Positions 9,657 to 18,226 of a stretch of DNA of 64,000 nt are shown in pieces; within the stretch, counting starts at the first letter, position 1; each line of letters starts with the position of its first letter. The stretch spans positions 2,108,001 to 2,172,000 of the forward strand of contig NZ_CP107567.1 in the NCBI RefSeq assembly GCF_025854275.1, read 5' to 3'. The position numbers and the translations under genes were made by a program. Under the pieces are notes generated by a model. That model was not told where the DNA came from. It did no database searches and worked only from the letters and a program-made list of their open reading frames with translations. Source of the DNA: Streptomyces peucetius (lineage in GTDB: Bacteria; Actinomycetota; Actinomycetes; Streptomycetales; Streptomycetaceae).

Positions 9657-10538
9657 ATGGGGATCACTGTGCAGGCGCTGACGTACTACCCGGTCAAGGG
9701 CTGCGCCGGGACCGGCGTCGAGTCGGTCCGGGTCGGTGACACGGGGCTGGAGCACGACCGGACGTTCATGGTCGTCGACGCCGTCGACGGGGCGTTCCGG
9801 AGTCAGCGGGGGCTGCCGGCCATGGCCGCGGTCCGGCCCGAGGTCGTCGACGGCGGGCGGGCGCTGCGACTGAGCGCGGACGGCACCGAGAGCCTCGTCG
9901 TGGCCGTCGACCCGGAGGGCGAGCCGCGGCCGGTGAGCCTGTTCGACAAGCCGGTCGGGCACGTCGCGGACCAGGGGGACGCAGCCGCCGAGTGGTTCTC
10001 CGAGGTGCTCGGGGAGAAGTTGCGGCTGGTGCGGGTGCCGGAGGGCTTCGACCGGGACGGCTGGGGCGATACGCCGGGGAAGGTCGCCTTCGCGGACGCG
10101 CACGCCGTGCTCGTGGTGTCCCGGGCCTCGCTGGACGGGCTGAACGCACGGATCGTGGCCGCGGGCGGGGAGCCGGTGCCGATGGACCGCTTCCGGGCCA
10201 ACATCGTGCTCGACGGCTGCGCCGAGCCCCACGACGAGGACCGGATGCGGCGACTGGAGTTCCGGGGCGCGGGCGAGGTCCGGGCGGTCGAACTCGCCCA
10301 CTCCGTACGGGCGATGCGCTGCGCCGTGCCGATGGTGGACCAGCGCACGGGGCTGCGGGCCGGCCCCGAACCGGTGCGCACCCTGGCCACGTACCGCCGG
10401 GAGCCCCTGTACGACAACAAGGTCAGCTTCGGTGCGAAGGCGGCCGTGGTGCGCGGGGGCACGCTGGCCGTCGGCGACGAGGTGCTGGCCGAGTGGTACG
10501 AGAACGGGGCGCCGGATCCCCGGCGCCCCGCCTCGTGA
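9657..10538 (+). CDS. MOSC domain protein with N-terminal beta-barrel domain
   Basis: 293-residue cytoplasmic protein. The N-terminal MOSC beta-barrel domain is shown by YPVKGCAGTGVESVRVG and LEHDRTFMVVDA. The C-terminal MOSC domain carries FRANIVLDGC and a late CAVPMVDQRTG segment with a cysteine, like the sulfur-carrying cysteine of molybdenum cofactor sulfurase C-terminal domains and related YcbX/mARC proteins. The family handles molybdenum cofactor sulfur transfer or reduces N-hydroxylated compounds; which applies here is unknown. No clear ribosome site precedes the ATG. Confidence 0.85.
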   Translation: MGITVQALTYYPVKGCAGTGVESVRVGDTGLEHDRTFMVVDAVDGAFRSQRGLPAMAAVRPEVVDGGRALRLSADGTESLVVAVDPEGEPRPVSLFDKPVGHVADQGDAAAEWFSEVLGEKLRLVRVPEGFDRDGWGDTPGKVAFADAHAVLVVSRASLDGLNARIVAAGGEPVPMDRFRANIVLDGCAEPHDEDRMRRLEFRGAGEVRAVELAHSVRAMRCAVPMVDQRTGLRAGPEPVRTLATYRREPLYDNKVSFGAKAAVVRGGTLAVGDEVLAEWYENGAPDPRRPAS

Positions 10539-10598
10539 GCCGGCCGGTTCAGCGGCCGTGACGGATCGGTGTCCGGCGGTTCGGACGGCCGTGACGGA

Positions 10599-10865
10599 TC
10601 AGCGGCCGTACCGGATCAGGGCCCTGACCATCCGGCATGTCGTGTCGGACGGGGCGTGGACCCCGATGTGCTCCGCCGTGGCCCGTATACGGCGGTTGTC
10701 GGCGGTCGCCGGGTGGTAGACGCCGGAGTCGAGCAGGGCGATCGCGAGGCGCATCGCCTTGAGGCGGCGGTTGTGGGACACGTACCACTCGCGCGGCTGT
10801 CCGGCCGGGAGCGGCTTCTTCTGGGGCGGGGTCAGGGGCTTCGTCGTGAGTGTGGCAACGGCCAT
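10599..10865 (-). CDS. Small conserved hypothetical protein
   Basis: 88-residue basic protein (REWYVSHNRRLKAMRLAIAL, then HPATADNRRIRATAEHIGVH). It has no signal peptide, no cysteines beyond one near the end, and no recognised domain. The ATG at 10865 follows a good AGGAGG. An upstream in-frame ATG has no ribosome site. It is convergent with the MOSC gene and divergent from the ArsC-like gene. Coding character and ribosome site support it; function unknown. Confidence 0.65.
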   Translation of the reverse strand: MAVATLTTKPLTPPQKKPLPAGQPREWYVSHNRRLKAMRLAIALLDSGVYHPATADNRRIRATAEHIGVHAPSDTTCRMVRALIRYGR

Positions 10866-10987
10866 CGGCAACCTCCTGGCGCGGTGGCGGGACCATCCCG
10901 AACTACTGTTCATTCTACCGGCGGGCACTGACAATTTCCCCTGGCCAGACGGCGTTTGAGCAGCCCTGGACCGGTACCGTGGAGCCC

Positions 10988-11350
10988 ATGGAGATCTGGA
11001 TCAACCCCGCCTGTTCCAAGTGCCGCAGCGCCATCGATCTGCTCGACGCCGAGGGCGCCGAATACACCGTGCGCCGCTATCTGGATGACGTACCGACCGA
11101 GGACGAGATCCGCGCCGTCCTCGAGCGCCTCGGTCTCGAGCCGTGGGACATCACCCGCACGGGAGAAGCGGTCGCGAAGGAGGTGGGCGTCAAGGACTGG
11201 GCCAGGGACGCCGGTTCCCGCGACCGGTGGATCGCGGCGCTCTCCCGGCACCCGAAGCTCATCCAGCGCCCCATCATCACGGCGGACGACGGCTCCGCGG
11301 TGGTGGGACGTACGGAGGAGGCGGTACGGGACGCGATGGGGCGCGGCTGA
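10988..11350 (+). CDS. ArsC family reductase
   Basis: 120-residue thioredoxin-fold protein of the ArsC/Spx family. The active-site loop INPACSKCRSAIDLL has a cysteine at position 8, where E. coli ArsC has its catalytic cysteine, plus a second cysteine three residues on. A conserved arginine occurs in LIQRPIITADDG. The family includes glutaredoxin-dependent arsenate reductases, but no arsenic genes are nearby, so a general thiol reductase role is equally possible. The start at ATG 10988 gives the expected length. No ribosome site is obvious, so the message may be leaderless or nearly so. Confidence 0.8.
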   Translation: MEIWINPACSKCRSAIDLLDAEGAEYTVRRYLDDVPTEDEIRAVLERLGLEPWDITRTGEAVAKEVGVKDWARDAGSRDRWIAALSRHPKLIQRPIITADDGSAVVGRTEEAVRDAMGRG

Positions 11351-11508
11351 AACCGGCAGGGACCGGAACCGCGCCCGCCGCGCGGCAGCCTTAAGGAACG
11401 TTAAGGAAGAGGGCCGTGGGGCCGGTGAGCAGCCGGCGGCGGCTACTCGTACGTAAGGGCACAAGGAACCATCCGGCCGCCCCCGCGGCCGGGGACAGGA
11501 GCTCTTAC

Positions 11509-12171
11509 GTGTCACGCAAGAAGACCCTCAGCGGCAAGAAGAAGCTCGCCCTCCTCGTCGGCGCCGCGGCCATGGCCGGCGGCACTGCGATTGTCATGAC
11601 CGGGACAAGCAATGCCTCCGTGGCGTGCGACGGGCTCGCCCAGGCCATCCGCAACAACGAGAACTTCATCGCCGGGCAACGCGCCACCCCGGACGCCCAG
11701 TCGGCCGCGCGCATCGCCAACCGGGAGGCGGTGATCGCGCAGATCGGGGTCCAGCAGGAAGCGGCCGGCTGCGCCACCGGCGACGGCGGTGGCGGGGGCG
11801 GTGACGAGGCGGCCGCGCCACCGGCCGCCGAGCAGCCGCCGACGGCGGAAGAACCGCCCGGCGACGAGCAGGGCGGCGGCAACGGCGGCGAAGAGGCCGG
11901 TGGCAACGCGGGCGGCGCCGCGGGCGAGGTCGTCTGCGCCGGCTCCACCGTGACGCTCTCCGGCGAGGGCGGCGCACCGGCCGCCTCCAGCAGCGAGTTC
12001 CCCGTCGGCACCCGGCTCAGGGTGACCAACCTGGACAACGACAGGTCCACGACCGTCGAGGTCACCTCGGTCTCCGGCAGTTGCGCCCTGCTGAACAACG
12101 CGGCCTTCGAACAGGTCCGCGAGGCGGGCAAGTTCCTGATCCGCAACGCGCGCATCGAGCGCGTCGGCTGA
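11509..12171 (+). CDS. Exported protein with double-psi beta-barrel-like C-terminal domain
   Basis: 220-residue exported protein. A basic N-terminus (SRKKTLSGKKK) and hydrophobic helix (LALLVGAAAMAGGTAIVM) form a signal peptide. Residues about 40-85 are a helical segment bounded by cysteines (VACDGLAQ to EAAGCATG). Residues 86-140 are a low-complexity Gly/Glu/Pro/Ala linker. The C-terminal domain (VCAGSTVTLSGEG, FPVGTRLRVTNLDN, TVEVTSVSGSC) resembles the double-psi beta-barrel of RlpA/expansin-type wall proteins, though catalytic residues are not identified. GTG 11509 is chosen because the signal peptide begins there. The role may be in the cell wall or surface; this is an inference. Confidence 0.7.
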   Translation: MSRKKTLSGKKKLALLVGAAAMAGGTAIVMTGTSNASVACDGLAQAIRNNENFIAGQRATPDAQSAARIANREAVIAQIGVQQEAAGCATGDGGGGGGDEAAAPPAAEQPPTAEEPPGDEQGGGNGGEEAGGNAGGAAGEVVCAGSTVTLSGEGGAPAASSSEFPVGTRLRVTNLDNDRSTTVEVTSVSGSCALLNNAAFEQVREAGKFLIRNARIERVG

Positions 12172-12304
12172 CCGGACCGGCCGCCGGCACCGGGACGTAC
12201 GCCGTGCCCGCTCCCCTTCCGCTGTCCCAGGAGGAGCAGCCGCCGGGCCGCACACCCGGCTGCGCCACGGCACCGTCCTGACCCGGCGGCCGCCGTGCCG
12301 CCGT

Positions 12305-12345
12305 AGCCGCAGGCCCCCGGTAACGCCCCCACCGGTCCTGCGGCT
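12305..12345. terminator. Hairpin between convergent genes
   Basis: Interrupted stem: agccgcagg (12305-12313) pairs with cctgcggct (12337-12345), and ccggt (12317-12321) pairs with accgg (12331-12335) inside. It sits between the exported-protein gene and the convergent oxidoreductase gene. Confidence 0.6.
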
Positions 12346-12365
12346 GCGGCCTATCCGCCCGCCGC

Positions 12366-13286
12366 TTACGGCGTCGCCTGGACCAGCAGTTCCTCCGCCT
12401 CCGCCAGGATCTCCGTGAGCCGCACCCCGAAGCGGATGTCGCACGGGTGCGCCTGCCCGGCGCGTACGGACTCGAGAAGCGCGTCCACCGCCGTGCGGAA
12501 CGAGGCGACCGGGTCGCCCCAGCCCTCGGGCAGCTCGGCCCTCCCCTGCTCGCCCAGCAGCACCAGGCTCGTACCCGCCGCCTTCCCCGGTGCGCTCAGG
12601 CCCAGCGTCACGGTGCTGGACGCGCCGGAGGTGTGCCGCAGCACCAGGTGCACGGTGTCGGCGGGGCCCCGGCCCGCCGACAGCGTTGTCACGTCGCCGA
12701 GGACCGGGATCAGCGCGGAGAGGGCATGGGGGCCGACGTCCCACAGCCCGCCCTTCTCGCGGCGCCACGGCGACGCCGCGAACGGACTGTCCGAACCGTC
12801 CGAGTACAGCGACCCGAGCCACTGGGCGTGCGCCGTGAACCACCCGTCGGCGGCCGCCTGTTCGGCCAGCCAGGGAGCCGTGTCGGCGGCGAACCGCAGC
12901 GTGCAGAACACCACCGACGCCACCTGTGCCTCCTCGGCCGCGCGGGCAGCGGCCCGCGCCGCGGCGACGTTCGTCGCGACCGGCTTGTCCAGCAGCAGAT
13001 GGCATCCCGCCGCCGCGGCCCTGGCGGCGAGCGGGGCCTGCACGTCCGGCGGCACGGCGAAGGCGATGGCGTCGCTGACCGCGAAGAGGGCGTCGATGCC
13101 CTCGTCGCCCGTGAACGCCGCCGTGCCGTGCGCGTCGGCGAGCTCCGCCGCGGCGTCGGGCCGCCTCCCCCACACCCCGCTGAACAGGGCGCCCGGGTGC
13201 CCGGCCAGCGCCGGTGCCTGCGTCATCCGTGCCCACGGCCCGGCGCCGAGGAGACCGATACGCGGTTGCTGCGTCTGCTTCGTCAT
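12366..13286 (-). CDS. Gfo/Idh/MocA family oxidoreductase
   Basis: 306-residue NAD(P)-dependent oxidoreductase. The N-terminal Rossmann fold shows RIGLLGAGPWARMTQAPAL. The family's lysine motif appears as LLDKPVATN, which matches the EKP/DKP signature whose lysine helps catalysis. The C-terminal domain contains GGLWDVGPHALSALI, the usual Gfo/Idh/MocA second motif with a histidine near the active site. The substrate, probably a sugar or polyol, is unknown. The start at MTKQTQQ directly precedes the Rossmann strand. It is divergent from glnII, with about 440 bp between. Confidence 0.88.
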   Translation of the reverse strand: MTKQTQQPRIGLLGAGPWARMTQAPALAGHPGALFSGVWGRRPDAAAELADAHGTAAFTGDEGIDALFAVSDAIAFAVPPDVQAPLAARAAAAGCHLLLDKPVATNVAAARAAARAAEEAQVASVVFCTLRFAADTAPWLAEQAAADGWFTAHAQWLGSLYSDGSDSPFAASPWRREKGGLWDVGPHALSALIPVLGDVTTLSAGRGPADTVHLVLRHTSGASSTVTLGLSAPGKAAGTSLVLLGEQGRAELPEGWGDPVASFRTAVDALLESVRAGQAHPCDIRFGVRLTEILAEAEELLVQATP

Positions 13287-13724
13287 GCGCACCAGTGTGC
13301 ACGGCGGCGGGGAACGCCGAAGCGGGCGGTGGCGCACGGTGACGGGTTTGCGCCGCCTGCGCCGCGGGCCGGTGCGCGTTCCGGCCCCCGAAGGCCGATC
13401 CCGCCCGAAGCCGGAGGTCGGGCGCATCCGTGACGTGCGTCTCCCCGCACGTGTGACGTGCGCCTCCTCGTGCCCGGGACAGCTGTCTCCTCGTGCCCGT
13501 GACGCGGCCCCGGCGCCGTCGGCGATCCCGTTTCCGGCGCGCTGCCGAGCACCTGCGGGAAGGTCCGCACAACCCCCCCAACAGCCCGCAGAGCCCGCCG
13601 CGCCCGCCGGTCGTGAACGGGGAATGTCGCACGTAACGCGGGGTTCACAAACGGGCAACGGCCGGGAAATCGCGCATTGCCAAGCTGCGCGGCATACCGC
13701 TGCACCCGCAAAGGATGAGACCCC
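13287..13724. other. Intergenic region upstream of glnII
   Basis: 438 bp without a supported gene. It contains short imperfect direct repeats around 13430-13505 (gtgacgtgcg and ctcctcgtgcccg, each twice) and a GlnR-like box at 13633-13670. The glnII and oxidoreductase promoters must lie here. Confidence 0.6.
13633..13670 (+). promoter_or_regulatory. GlnR-type operator upstream of glnII
   Basis: Four half-sites with exact 6-base spacing: GTAAC, TTCAC, GCAAC and GAAAT at 13633-13637, 13644-13648, 13655-13659 and 13666-13670. Sites one and four fit the GlnR consensus well, site three by 4 of 5, and site two poorly. It lies 54 bp upstream of the glnII start, so GlnR control is likely. Confidence 0.7.
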
Positions 13725-14756
13725 GTGACCTTCAAGGCTGAGTACATCTGGATCGACGGCACCGAGCCGACCGCCAAGCTTCGCTCGAAGACGAAGATCA
13801 TGACGGGTTCCCCGGCGGGCCTCGCCGAGCTTCCCGTCTGGGGCTTCGACGGGTCCAGCACCAACCAGGCGAAGGGCCACGCGTCGGACCGTGTGCTCAA
13901 GCCGGTCTTCACCTGCCCGGACCCGATCCGCGGCGGCGACGACATCCTGGTGCTGTGCGAGGTCCTCAACACGGACATGACCCCGCACGAGTCCAACACG
14001 CGTGCCGCGCTGGCCGAGGTGTACGAGCGGTTCGCCGCGCAGGAGCCGATCTTCGGCATCGAACAGGAGTACACCTTCTTCAAGGGTTCCCGTCCGCTCG
14101 GCTTCCCCGAGGGCGGCTTCCCGGCCGCGCAGGGCGGCTACTACTGCGGAGTCGGCGCCGACGAGATCTTCGGCCGTGACGTCGTCGAGGCGCACCTCGA
14201 GAACTGCCTCGCCGCGGGCCTCGGGATCTCCGGCATCAACGCCGAGGTCATGCCCGGCCAGTGGGAGTTCCAGGTCGGCCCGCTCGCGCCGCTCGAGGTC
14301 GCGGACCAGCTGTGGGTGGCCCGCTGGCTGCTCTACCGCACCGCGGAGGACTTCGAGGTCTCCGCGACGCTGGACCCGAAGCCGGTGAAGGGCGACTGGA
14401 ACGGCGCGGGTGCGCACACCAACTTCTCGACGAAGGCGATGCGCGAGGGCTATGCCGCGATCATCACCGCGTGCGAGTCGCTCGGCGAGGGTTCGAAGCC
14501 GCTCGACCACGTCAAGAACTACGGCGCGGGCATCGACGACCGTCTGACCGGCCTGCACGAGACGGCCCCGTGGAACGAGTACAGCTACGGCGTCTCCGAC
14601 CGCGGCGCCTCTGTCCGTATCCCGTGGCAGGTCGAGCAGGACGGCAAGGGCTACATCGAAGACCGTCGTCCGAACGCCAACGTCGACCCGTACACGGTGA
14701 CCCGCCTGCTGGTGGACACCTGCTGCTCCGCGCTGGAGAAGGCCGGCCAGGTCTGA
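13725..14756 (+). CDS. glnII: Glutamine synthetase type II (GlnII)
   Basis: 343-residue glutamine synthetase of the eukaryote-like type II class, found beside GSI in streptomycetes. Signature segments are the N-terminal YIWIDGTEPTAKLRSKTK, GFDGSSTNQA, FGIEQEYTFFKG, and the ATP-binding VKGDWNGAGAHTNFSTKAM. It makes glutamine from glutamate and ammonia like GlnA, but the class is not adenylylated. The GTG start is preceded by AAAGGATGAG. A GlnR-like box lies upstream and a 16-bp hairpin downstream, so it is probably a single-gene unit regulated at transcription. Confidence 0.97.
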   Translation: MTFKAEYIWIDGTEPTAKLRSKTKIMTGSPAGLAELPVWGFDGSSTNQAKGHASDRVLKPVFTCPDPIRGGDDILVLCEVLNTDMTPHESNTRAALAEVYERFAAQEPIFGIEQEYTFFKGSRPLGFPEGGFPAAQGGYYCGVGADEIFGRDVVEAHLENCLAAGLGISGINAEVMPGQWEFQVGPLAPLEVADQLWVARWLLYRTAEDFEVSATLDPKPVKGDWNGAGAHTNFSTKAMREGYAAIITACESLGEGSKPLDHVKNYGAGIDDRLTGLHETAPWNEYSYGVSDRGASVRIPWQVEQDGKGYIEDRRPNANVDPYTVTRLLVDTCCSALEKAGQV

Positions 14757-14794
14757 GCAGCCGCGACCCGATGAGGGCCCGACGAGAGCCCGAT

Positions 14795-14832
14795 GAGGAG
14801 GGCGTCCGCCGGTCACGGCGGGCGCCCTCCTC
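14795..14832. terminator. Hairpin terminator after glnII
   Basis: 16-bp stem with one mismatch (14795-14810 with 14817-14832) and a 6-nt loop, 38 bp after the glnII stop. It lies between convergent genes and may act in both directions. Confidence 0.85.
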
Positions 14833-14849
14833 TGGCTGCACGACGTCCC

Positions 14850-16292
14850 TTACGTCATCGAGCGCGTCCTGGCCTTCGACAGGGCGCCGAGTGCGATGTC
14901 GCAGGCCAGGAACACCAGCAGGCTGATACCGAGCAGCGGCAGGAACCAGCCCACCAGCGCCGTCGCCGCGGCGAGCGGCAGCAGTACGGTCACGGGCGCC
15001 TTCCGCCATGCGCCGCGCGGCATCGGGCGGCCGGCGCTCAGCCTGCGTTCCTTCGTCGGCCTGCGCAGCCACCACATGCGGTAGCCCCACACGACGAGCA
15101 GGATCAGAGCGACCATGAGTGCGGCCAGTGCGAGCTGGTTCGGCAGACCGAAGAGCACGCCCATGTGAGCGTCGATGCCGAAGCGGGTCAGCTTCGCGAG
15201 CAACGGGTAGTCGTCGAAGCGCAGTTCGTCGACGACGCGGCCGTCGGCGGGGTCGACGGCGACCGAGTCGAGGTGGACCGGGTACTGGGTGTCGGTCTCC
15301 TTGACCACATAGCCCTTGCCGTCTGCGGGCAGGGTCACGGCGATCCTGCCGTCGACGCCGGAGGCCCGGGCGGCGGCCACCGCCCTGTCGATGCCGACGT
15401 CCGCACCCTGGTGCGCCGTTCCGTGGCCGCTGCCGTGGCCCTCGTGCCCGCCGTCGCCGCCGGCGCCCGGCTCCAGCGCGGCGGAGACGGCGGGGGTGGC
15501 CCCGCCGAGCTGGTCCTTGACCGCGCCGATGTTCTCACCCGCGTAACGGGACCAGGTGAGGCCGGTGGCGGAGAGCAGGACCAGCCCGGTGACCGCCCAC
15601 AGGCCGACTGAGCCGTGCCAGGACAGGATCCTGCGGCGGCCCTCGGCGCCGCGCTCGGGCAGGAGCAGGGCCCGCTTGCTGCGGCGGCGCCGTCCGGTCC
15701 AGAGCAGCAGCCCGCCGAGTGCGACGACCCACAGCCAGCCGGCGGCGAGTTCGCTGTAGTGGCGGCCGACGTCACCGAGATGCAGATCGCGGTGGAGTTC
15801 GTCGAGCCACGTGCGCAGCGGGAGCGCGCCGGAGCTGCCGTACGAGACGAGTTCACCCCGTATCCCGGCGGTGTACGGATCGACGAAGACGGCGAGCGAC
15901 CTGTCCTCGGCCACGCCGGGGGCGCTCATCAGGACACGGGTGGTCGCGCCCTCTTCGTACGACGGCCAGACGGCGGTGACGGTGGCGTCGGGCACGGCCT
16001 CGCGTGCGGCGTCGACCTGGGTCTCCAGCGGGAGCGACGGGCCGGTGACGGGTGCCGTGAGCTCATGGCGGTAGAGGAACTTCTCCGCCTGGAACGACAG
16101 CGAGTACAGCAGACCGCTGACGGCGGCGACGAGGATCAGCGGGGCGATCAGCAGCCCCGCGTAGAAGTGGAGCCGGAGCACGAGCGGGCGCAGCGCGCTC
16201 CATGTGGTGGCCGGTCCGGTGGGGGTGGGTGCGGCCGGGGCGGTGCCGGCGGCATTCTGCGTGGTGCCCTGGTCGGGGGCATCAATGGACAT
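14850..16292 (-). CDS. PepSY domain-containing membrane protein
   Basis: 480-residue membrane protein of the PepSY-associated TM family. An Ala/Pro/Thr-rich N-terminus precedes membrane helix 1 (LRPLVLRLHFYAGLLIAPLI). Then come an extracellular PepSY-like stretch, the second helix near HYSELAAGWLWVVALGGLLL, a third (GLWAVTGLVLLSATGLTWSR), a His/Gly-rich insert (HEGHGSGHGTAHQG), and C-terminal helices. Such proteins are often linked to iron or siderophore uptake, or to copper. The ATG at 16292 (MSIDAP) has an AGGA nearby; an ATG 9 codons upstream does not. It follows the membrane gene 16339-16935, likely in one operon. Confidence 0.85.
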   Translation of the reverse strand: MSIDAPDQGTTQNAAGTAPAAPTPTGPATTWSALRPLVLRLHFYAGLLIAPLILVAAVSGLLYSLSFQAEKFLYRHELTAPVTGPSLPLETQVDAAREAVPDATVTAVWPSYEEGATTRVLMSAPGVAEDRSLAVFVDPYTAGIRGELVSYGSSGALPLRTWLDELHRDLHLGDVGRHYSELAAGWLWVVALGGLLLWTGRRRRSKRALLLPERGAEGRRRILSWHGSVGLWAVTGLVLLSATGLTWSRYAGENIGAVKDQLGGATPAVSAALEPGAGGDGGHEGHGSGHGTAHQGADVGIDRAVAAARASGVDGRIAVTLPADGKGYVVKETDTQYPVHLDSVAVDPADGRVVDELRFDDYPLLAKLTRFGIDAHMGVLFGLPNQLALAALMVALILLVVWGYRMWWLRRPTKERRLSAGRPMPRGAWRKAPVTVLLPLAAATALVGWFLPLLGISLLVFLACDIALGALSKARTRSMT

Positions 16293-16338
16293 GGTGGTCC
16301 TAGGAGTCGGTGTCGACATGGGGAAGGCGGCCCCCGGG

Positions 16339-16935
16339 TCAGACAGCAGCGGCTCCGGGGGCCGTGGCACGGGGAACGGCCGGTGCGGGCGGGCCGCGGC
16401 GCACGAGGGTGTGGTCGAGGAGAAAGCCGTGGGGACGGCGGCGCGGTCGCGGGGCCGGGCGGGGTGCGGAGCCTGCTTCCGGCAGGCGTACGACGGTGAG
16501 CAGCAGCCGCAGCGGCGTGAAGGCGAACGCGAAGGCGGTGCGCGTGAGGCGGAAGAACGCAGCCTCGCCATGGGCCAGCCACAGTGCGCAGCCCGCGGCG
16601 GCGGCGAGGTGCACGGCGAGCATGCCGGTGTCGCCGACGACGTCCGTGGCCGGCTGGTGTCCGTGCCGGTGCGGGGCGGCGGGTGCGCCGCCCGCGAAGA
16701 TCAGATGCAGCGCCCCCTGCACGGTGAGCAGCCCGGCTCCGATGGACCGGGCGCCGCGACGGCGGCCGGCCGCGAGCCATCCGGCGGCGGCGGTCGCACC
16801 GAGCGCGGCGATCAGCGCGGCCGGCGGTATGTGGTGCGGTGACAGGGACGAATGCCCCGTCGCGGCAAGGGTGACCGCCACCGCCGCGAAGAGCGCGGCC
16901 CGCAGGACGCGCATCGGCGACCGGGCATCCGTCAT
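16339..16935 (-). CDS. Integral membrane protein, PepSY partner
   Basis: 198-residue hydrophobic protein with about four membrane helices: LRAALFAAVAVTLAATG, AALIAALGATAAAGWLAAG, a third around GLLTVQGALHLIFAG, and MLAVHLAAAAGCALWLAHGE. A short His-containing loop (APHRHGHQPA) and an Arg/Pro-rich cytoplasmic tail are present. No domain family is recognised. Its stop lies 46 bp upstream of the PepSY gene, so the two are probably cotranscribed and may work on the same substrate, possibly a metal. That role is inference. Confidence 0.7.
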   Translation of the reverse strand: MTDARSPMRVLRAALFAAVAVTLAATGHSSLSPHHIPPAALIAALGATAAAGWLAAGRRRGARSIGAGLLTVQGALHLIFAGGAPAAPHRHGHQPATDVVGDTGMLAVHLAAAAGCALWLAHGEAAFFRLTRTAFAFAFTPLRLLLTVVRLPEAGSAPRPAPRPRRRPHGFLLDHTLVRRGPPAPAVPRATAPGAAAV

Positions 16936-17052
16936 CGTCGCCACATGCTGCCAGCCGGGAGGCGCGTCCGGGAGAGTGACCGTGGGTACGGGCCTTATTC
17001 CGCCGGCAGAACCGCTGTCCTTCGCGCCGTCCGGCGAGGCAGAGTCGGAATC

Positions 17053-18045
17053 ATGAGGCTTCTGATTCTGGGCGGAACACAGTTCGCGGGACGCGCGGTG
17101 GCCGCTGCGGCGCTCGCCCGAGGGTGGGACGTCACGGTCTTCCACCGCGGCCGGCACGCGGCGCCGGAAGGCGCCGCCGTACGGATCGGCGACCGGACCG
17201 CGGAAGGCGGCCTGGCGGCGCTCGCCGAGGGCACCTGGGACGTCGTCGTCGACACCTGGTCGGGCGCACCGTCGGCGGTACGGGACACGGCACGGCTCCT
17301 CGCGGGACGGGCCGGCCGGTACGTCTACATCTCCAGCTGCTCGGTGTACGTCTGGCCTCCGGCGGCCGGGTACGACGAGAGCACGGCCACGGTGCCCAGC
17401 TCGCCCGACGCCGGGGACGTGCCGTACGCCGAGGCCAAACGGGGCGGCGAGCTGGCGGTGTCGGCCGCCTTCGGGGACACGCGCTCACTGCTGGTGCGCT
17501 CGGGGCTGATCCTCGGCCCGTGGGAGAACATCGGCCGGCTGCCGTGGTGGCTGGGGCGGATCGCGCGCGGCGGTGACGTGCTGGCCCCGGGGCCGCGGGA
17601 GACGCCGCTGCAGTACGTCGACGTCCGCGATCTGGCCGAGTGGACGCTCGACGCGGCCGAGGCCGGACGCAGCGGGCCGTACAACCTGGTGAGCGCGCCC
17701 GGTCACACGACGATGGGCGAACTCCTCGACACCTGTGCCGAGGTGACGGGCTCGTCGGCGCGGCTGCGGTGGACGCCGGCGGAGACGGTGCTGGCGGCGG
17801 GTGTGGAGCCGTGGACCGATCTGCCGATCTGGATCCCGCCGACGCAGGAGGGGTACGGCGCCCTGCACGGTGTGGGCGTGGAGCGGGCACTGGCGGCGGG
17901 CCTGCGGTGCCGCCCGGTCGCCGACACCGTCCGCGACACCTGGGAATGGTTTGTGTCGCTGGGCGGCGCGGCGCCGCAACGGCCCGACCGCGCGCGGGTG
18001 GGGCTGGCGCCGGAGGTGGAGGAGCGGCTGCTGAAGGGGATGTGA
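17053..18045 (+). CDS. NAD-dependent epimerase/dehydratase family protein
   Basis: 330-residue short-chain dehydrogenase-like protein of the extended (epimerase) type. The N-terminus has the nucleotide-binding MRLLILGGTQFAGRAV (GGTxFxGR variant). SSCSVY and PYAEAKRGGE supply the Ser, Tyr and Lys of the active site in slightly atypical form (Y-A-E-A-K rather than YxxxK of the textbook pattern, but with correct spacing). The C-terminal part is substrate-binding. The substrate is unknown. It is divergent from the membrane gene at 16935 and followed by a two-component system 181 bp later. Confidence 0.85.
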   Translation: MRLLILGGTQFAGRAVAAAALARGWDVTVFHRGRHAAPEGAAVRIGDRTAEGGLAALAEGTWDVVVDTWSGAPSAVRDTARLLAGRAGRYVYISSCSVYVWPPAAGYDESTATVPSSPDAGDVPYAEAKRGGELAVSAAFGDTRSLLVRSGLILGPWENIGRLPWWLGRIARGGDVLAPGPRETPLQYVDVRDLAEWTLDAAEAGRSGPYNLVSAPGHTTMGELLDTCAEVTGSSARLRWTPAETVLAAGVEPWTDLPIWIPPTQEGYGALHGVGVERALAAGLRCRPVADTVRDTWEWFVSLGGAAPQRPDRARVGLAPEVEERLLKGM

Positions 18046-18226
18046 GGGGCGGCGCTGACGGGGGTGCGAGGGGCGGCCGTCAGGGTGCGAGGGCGGCGCG
18101 ACGCCGCGTGCGACCCGTCGACGGTGTACCTGGATACACCCCGCGTCCGGTGGCCGGCACCCGTGCGAACGCCGGACGGGGCCCGCCAGACTGGAGCCCG
18201 GGACCGGACGGCCAGGGGGAACCGAA

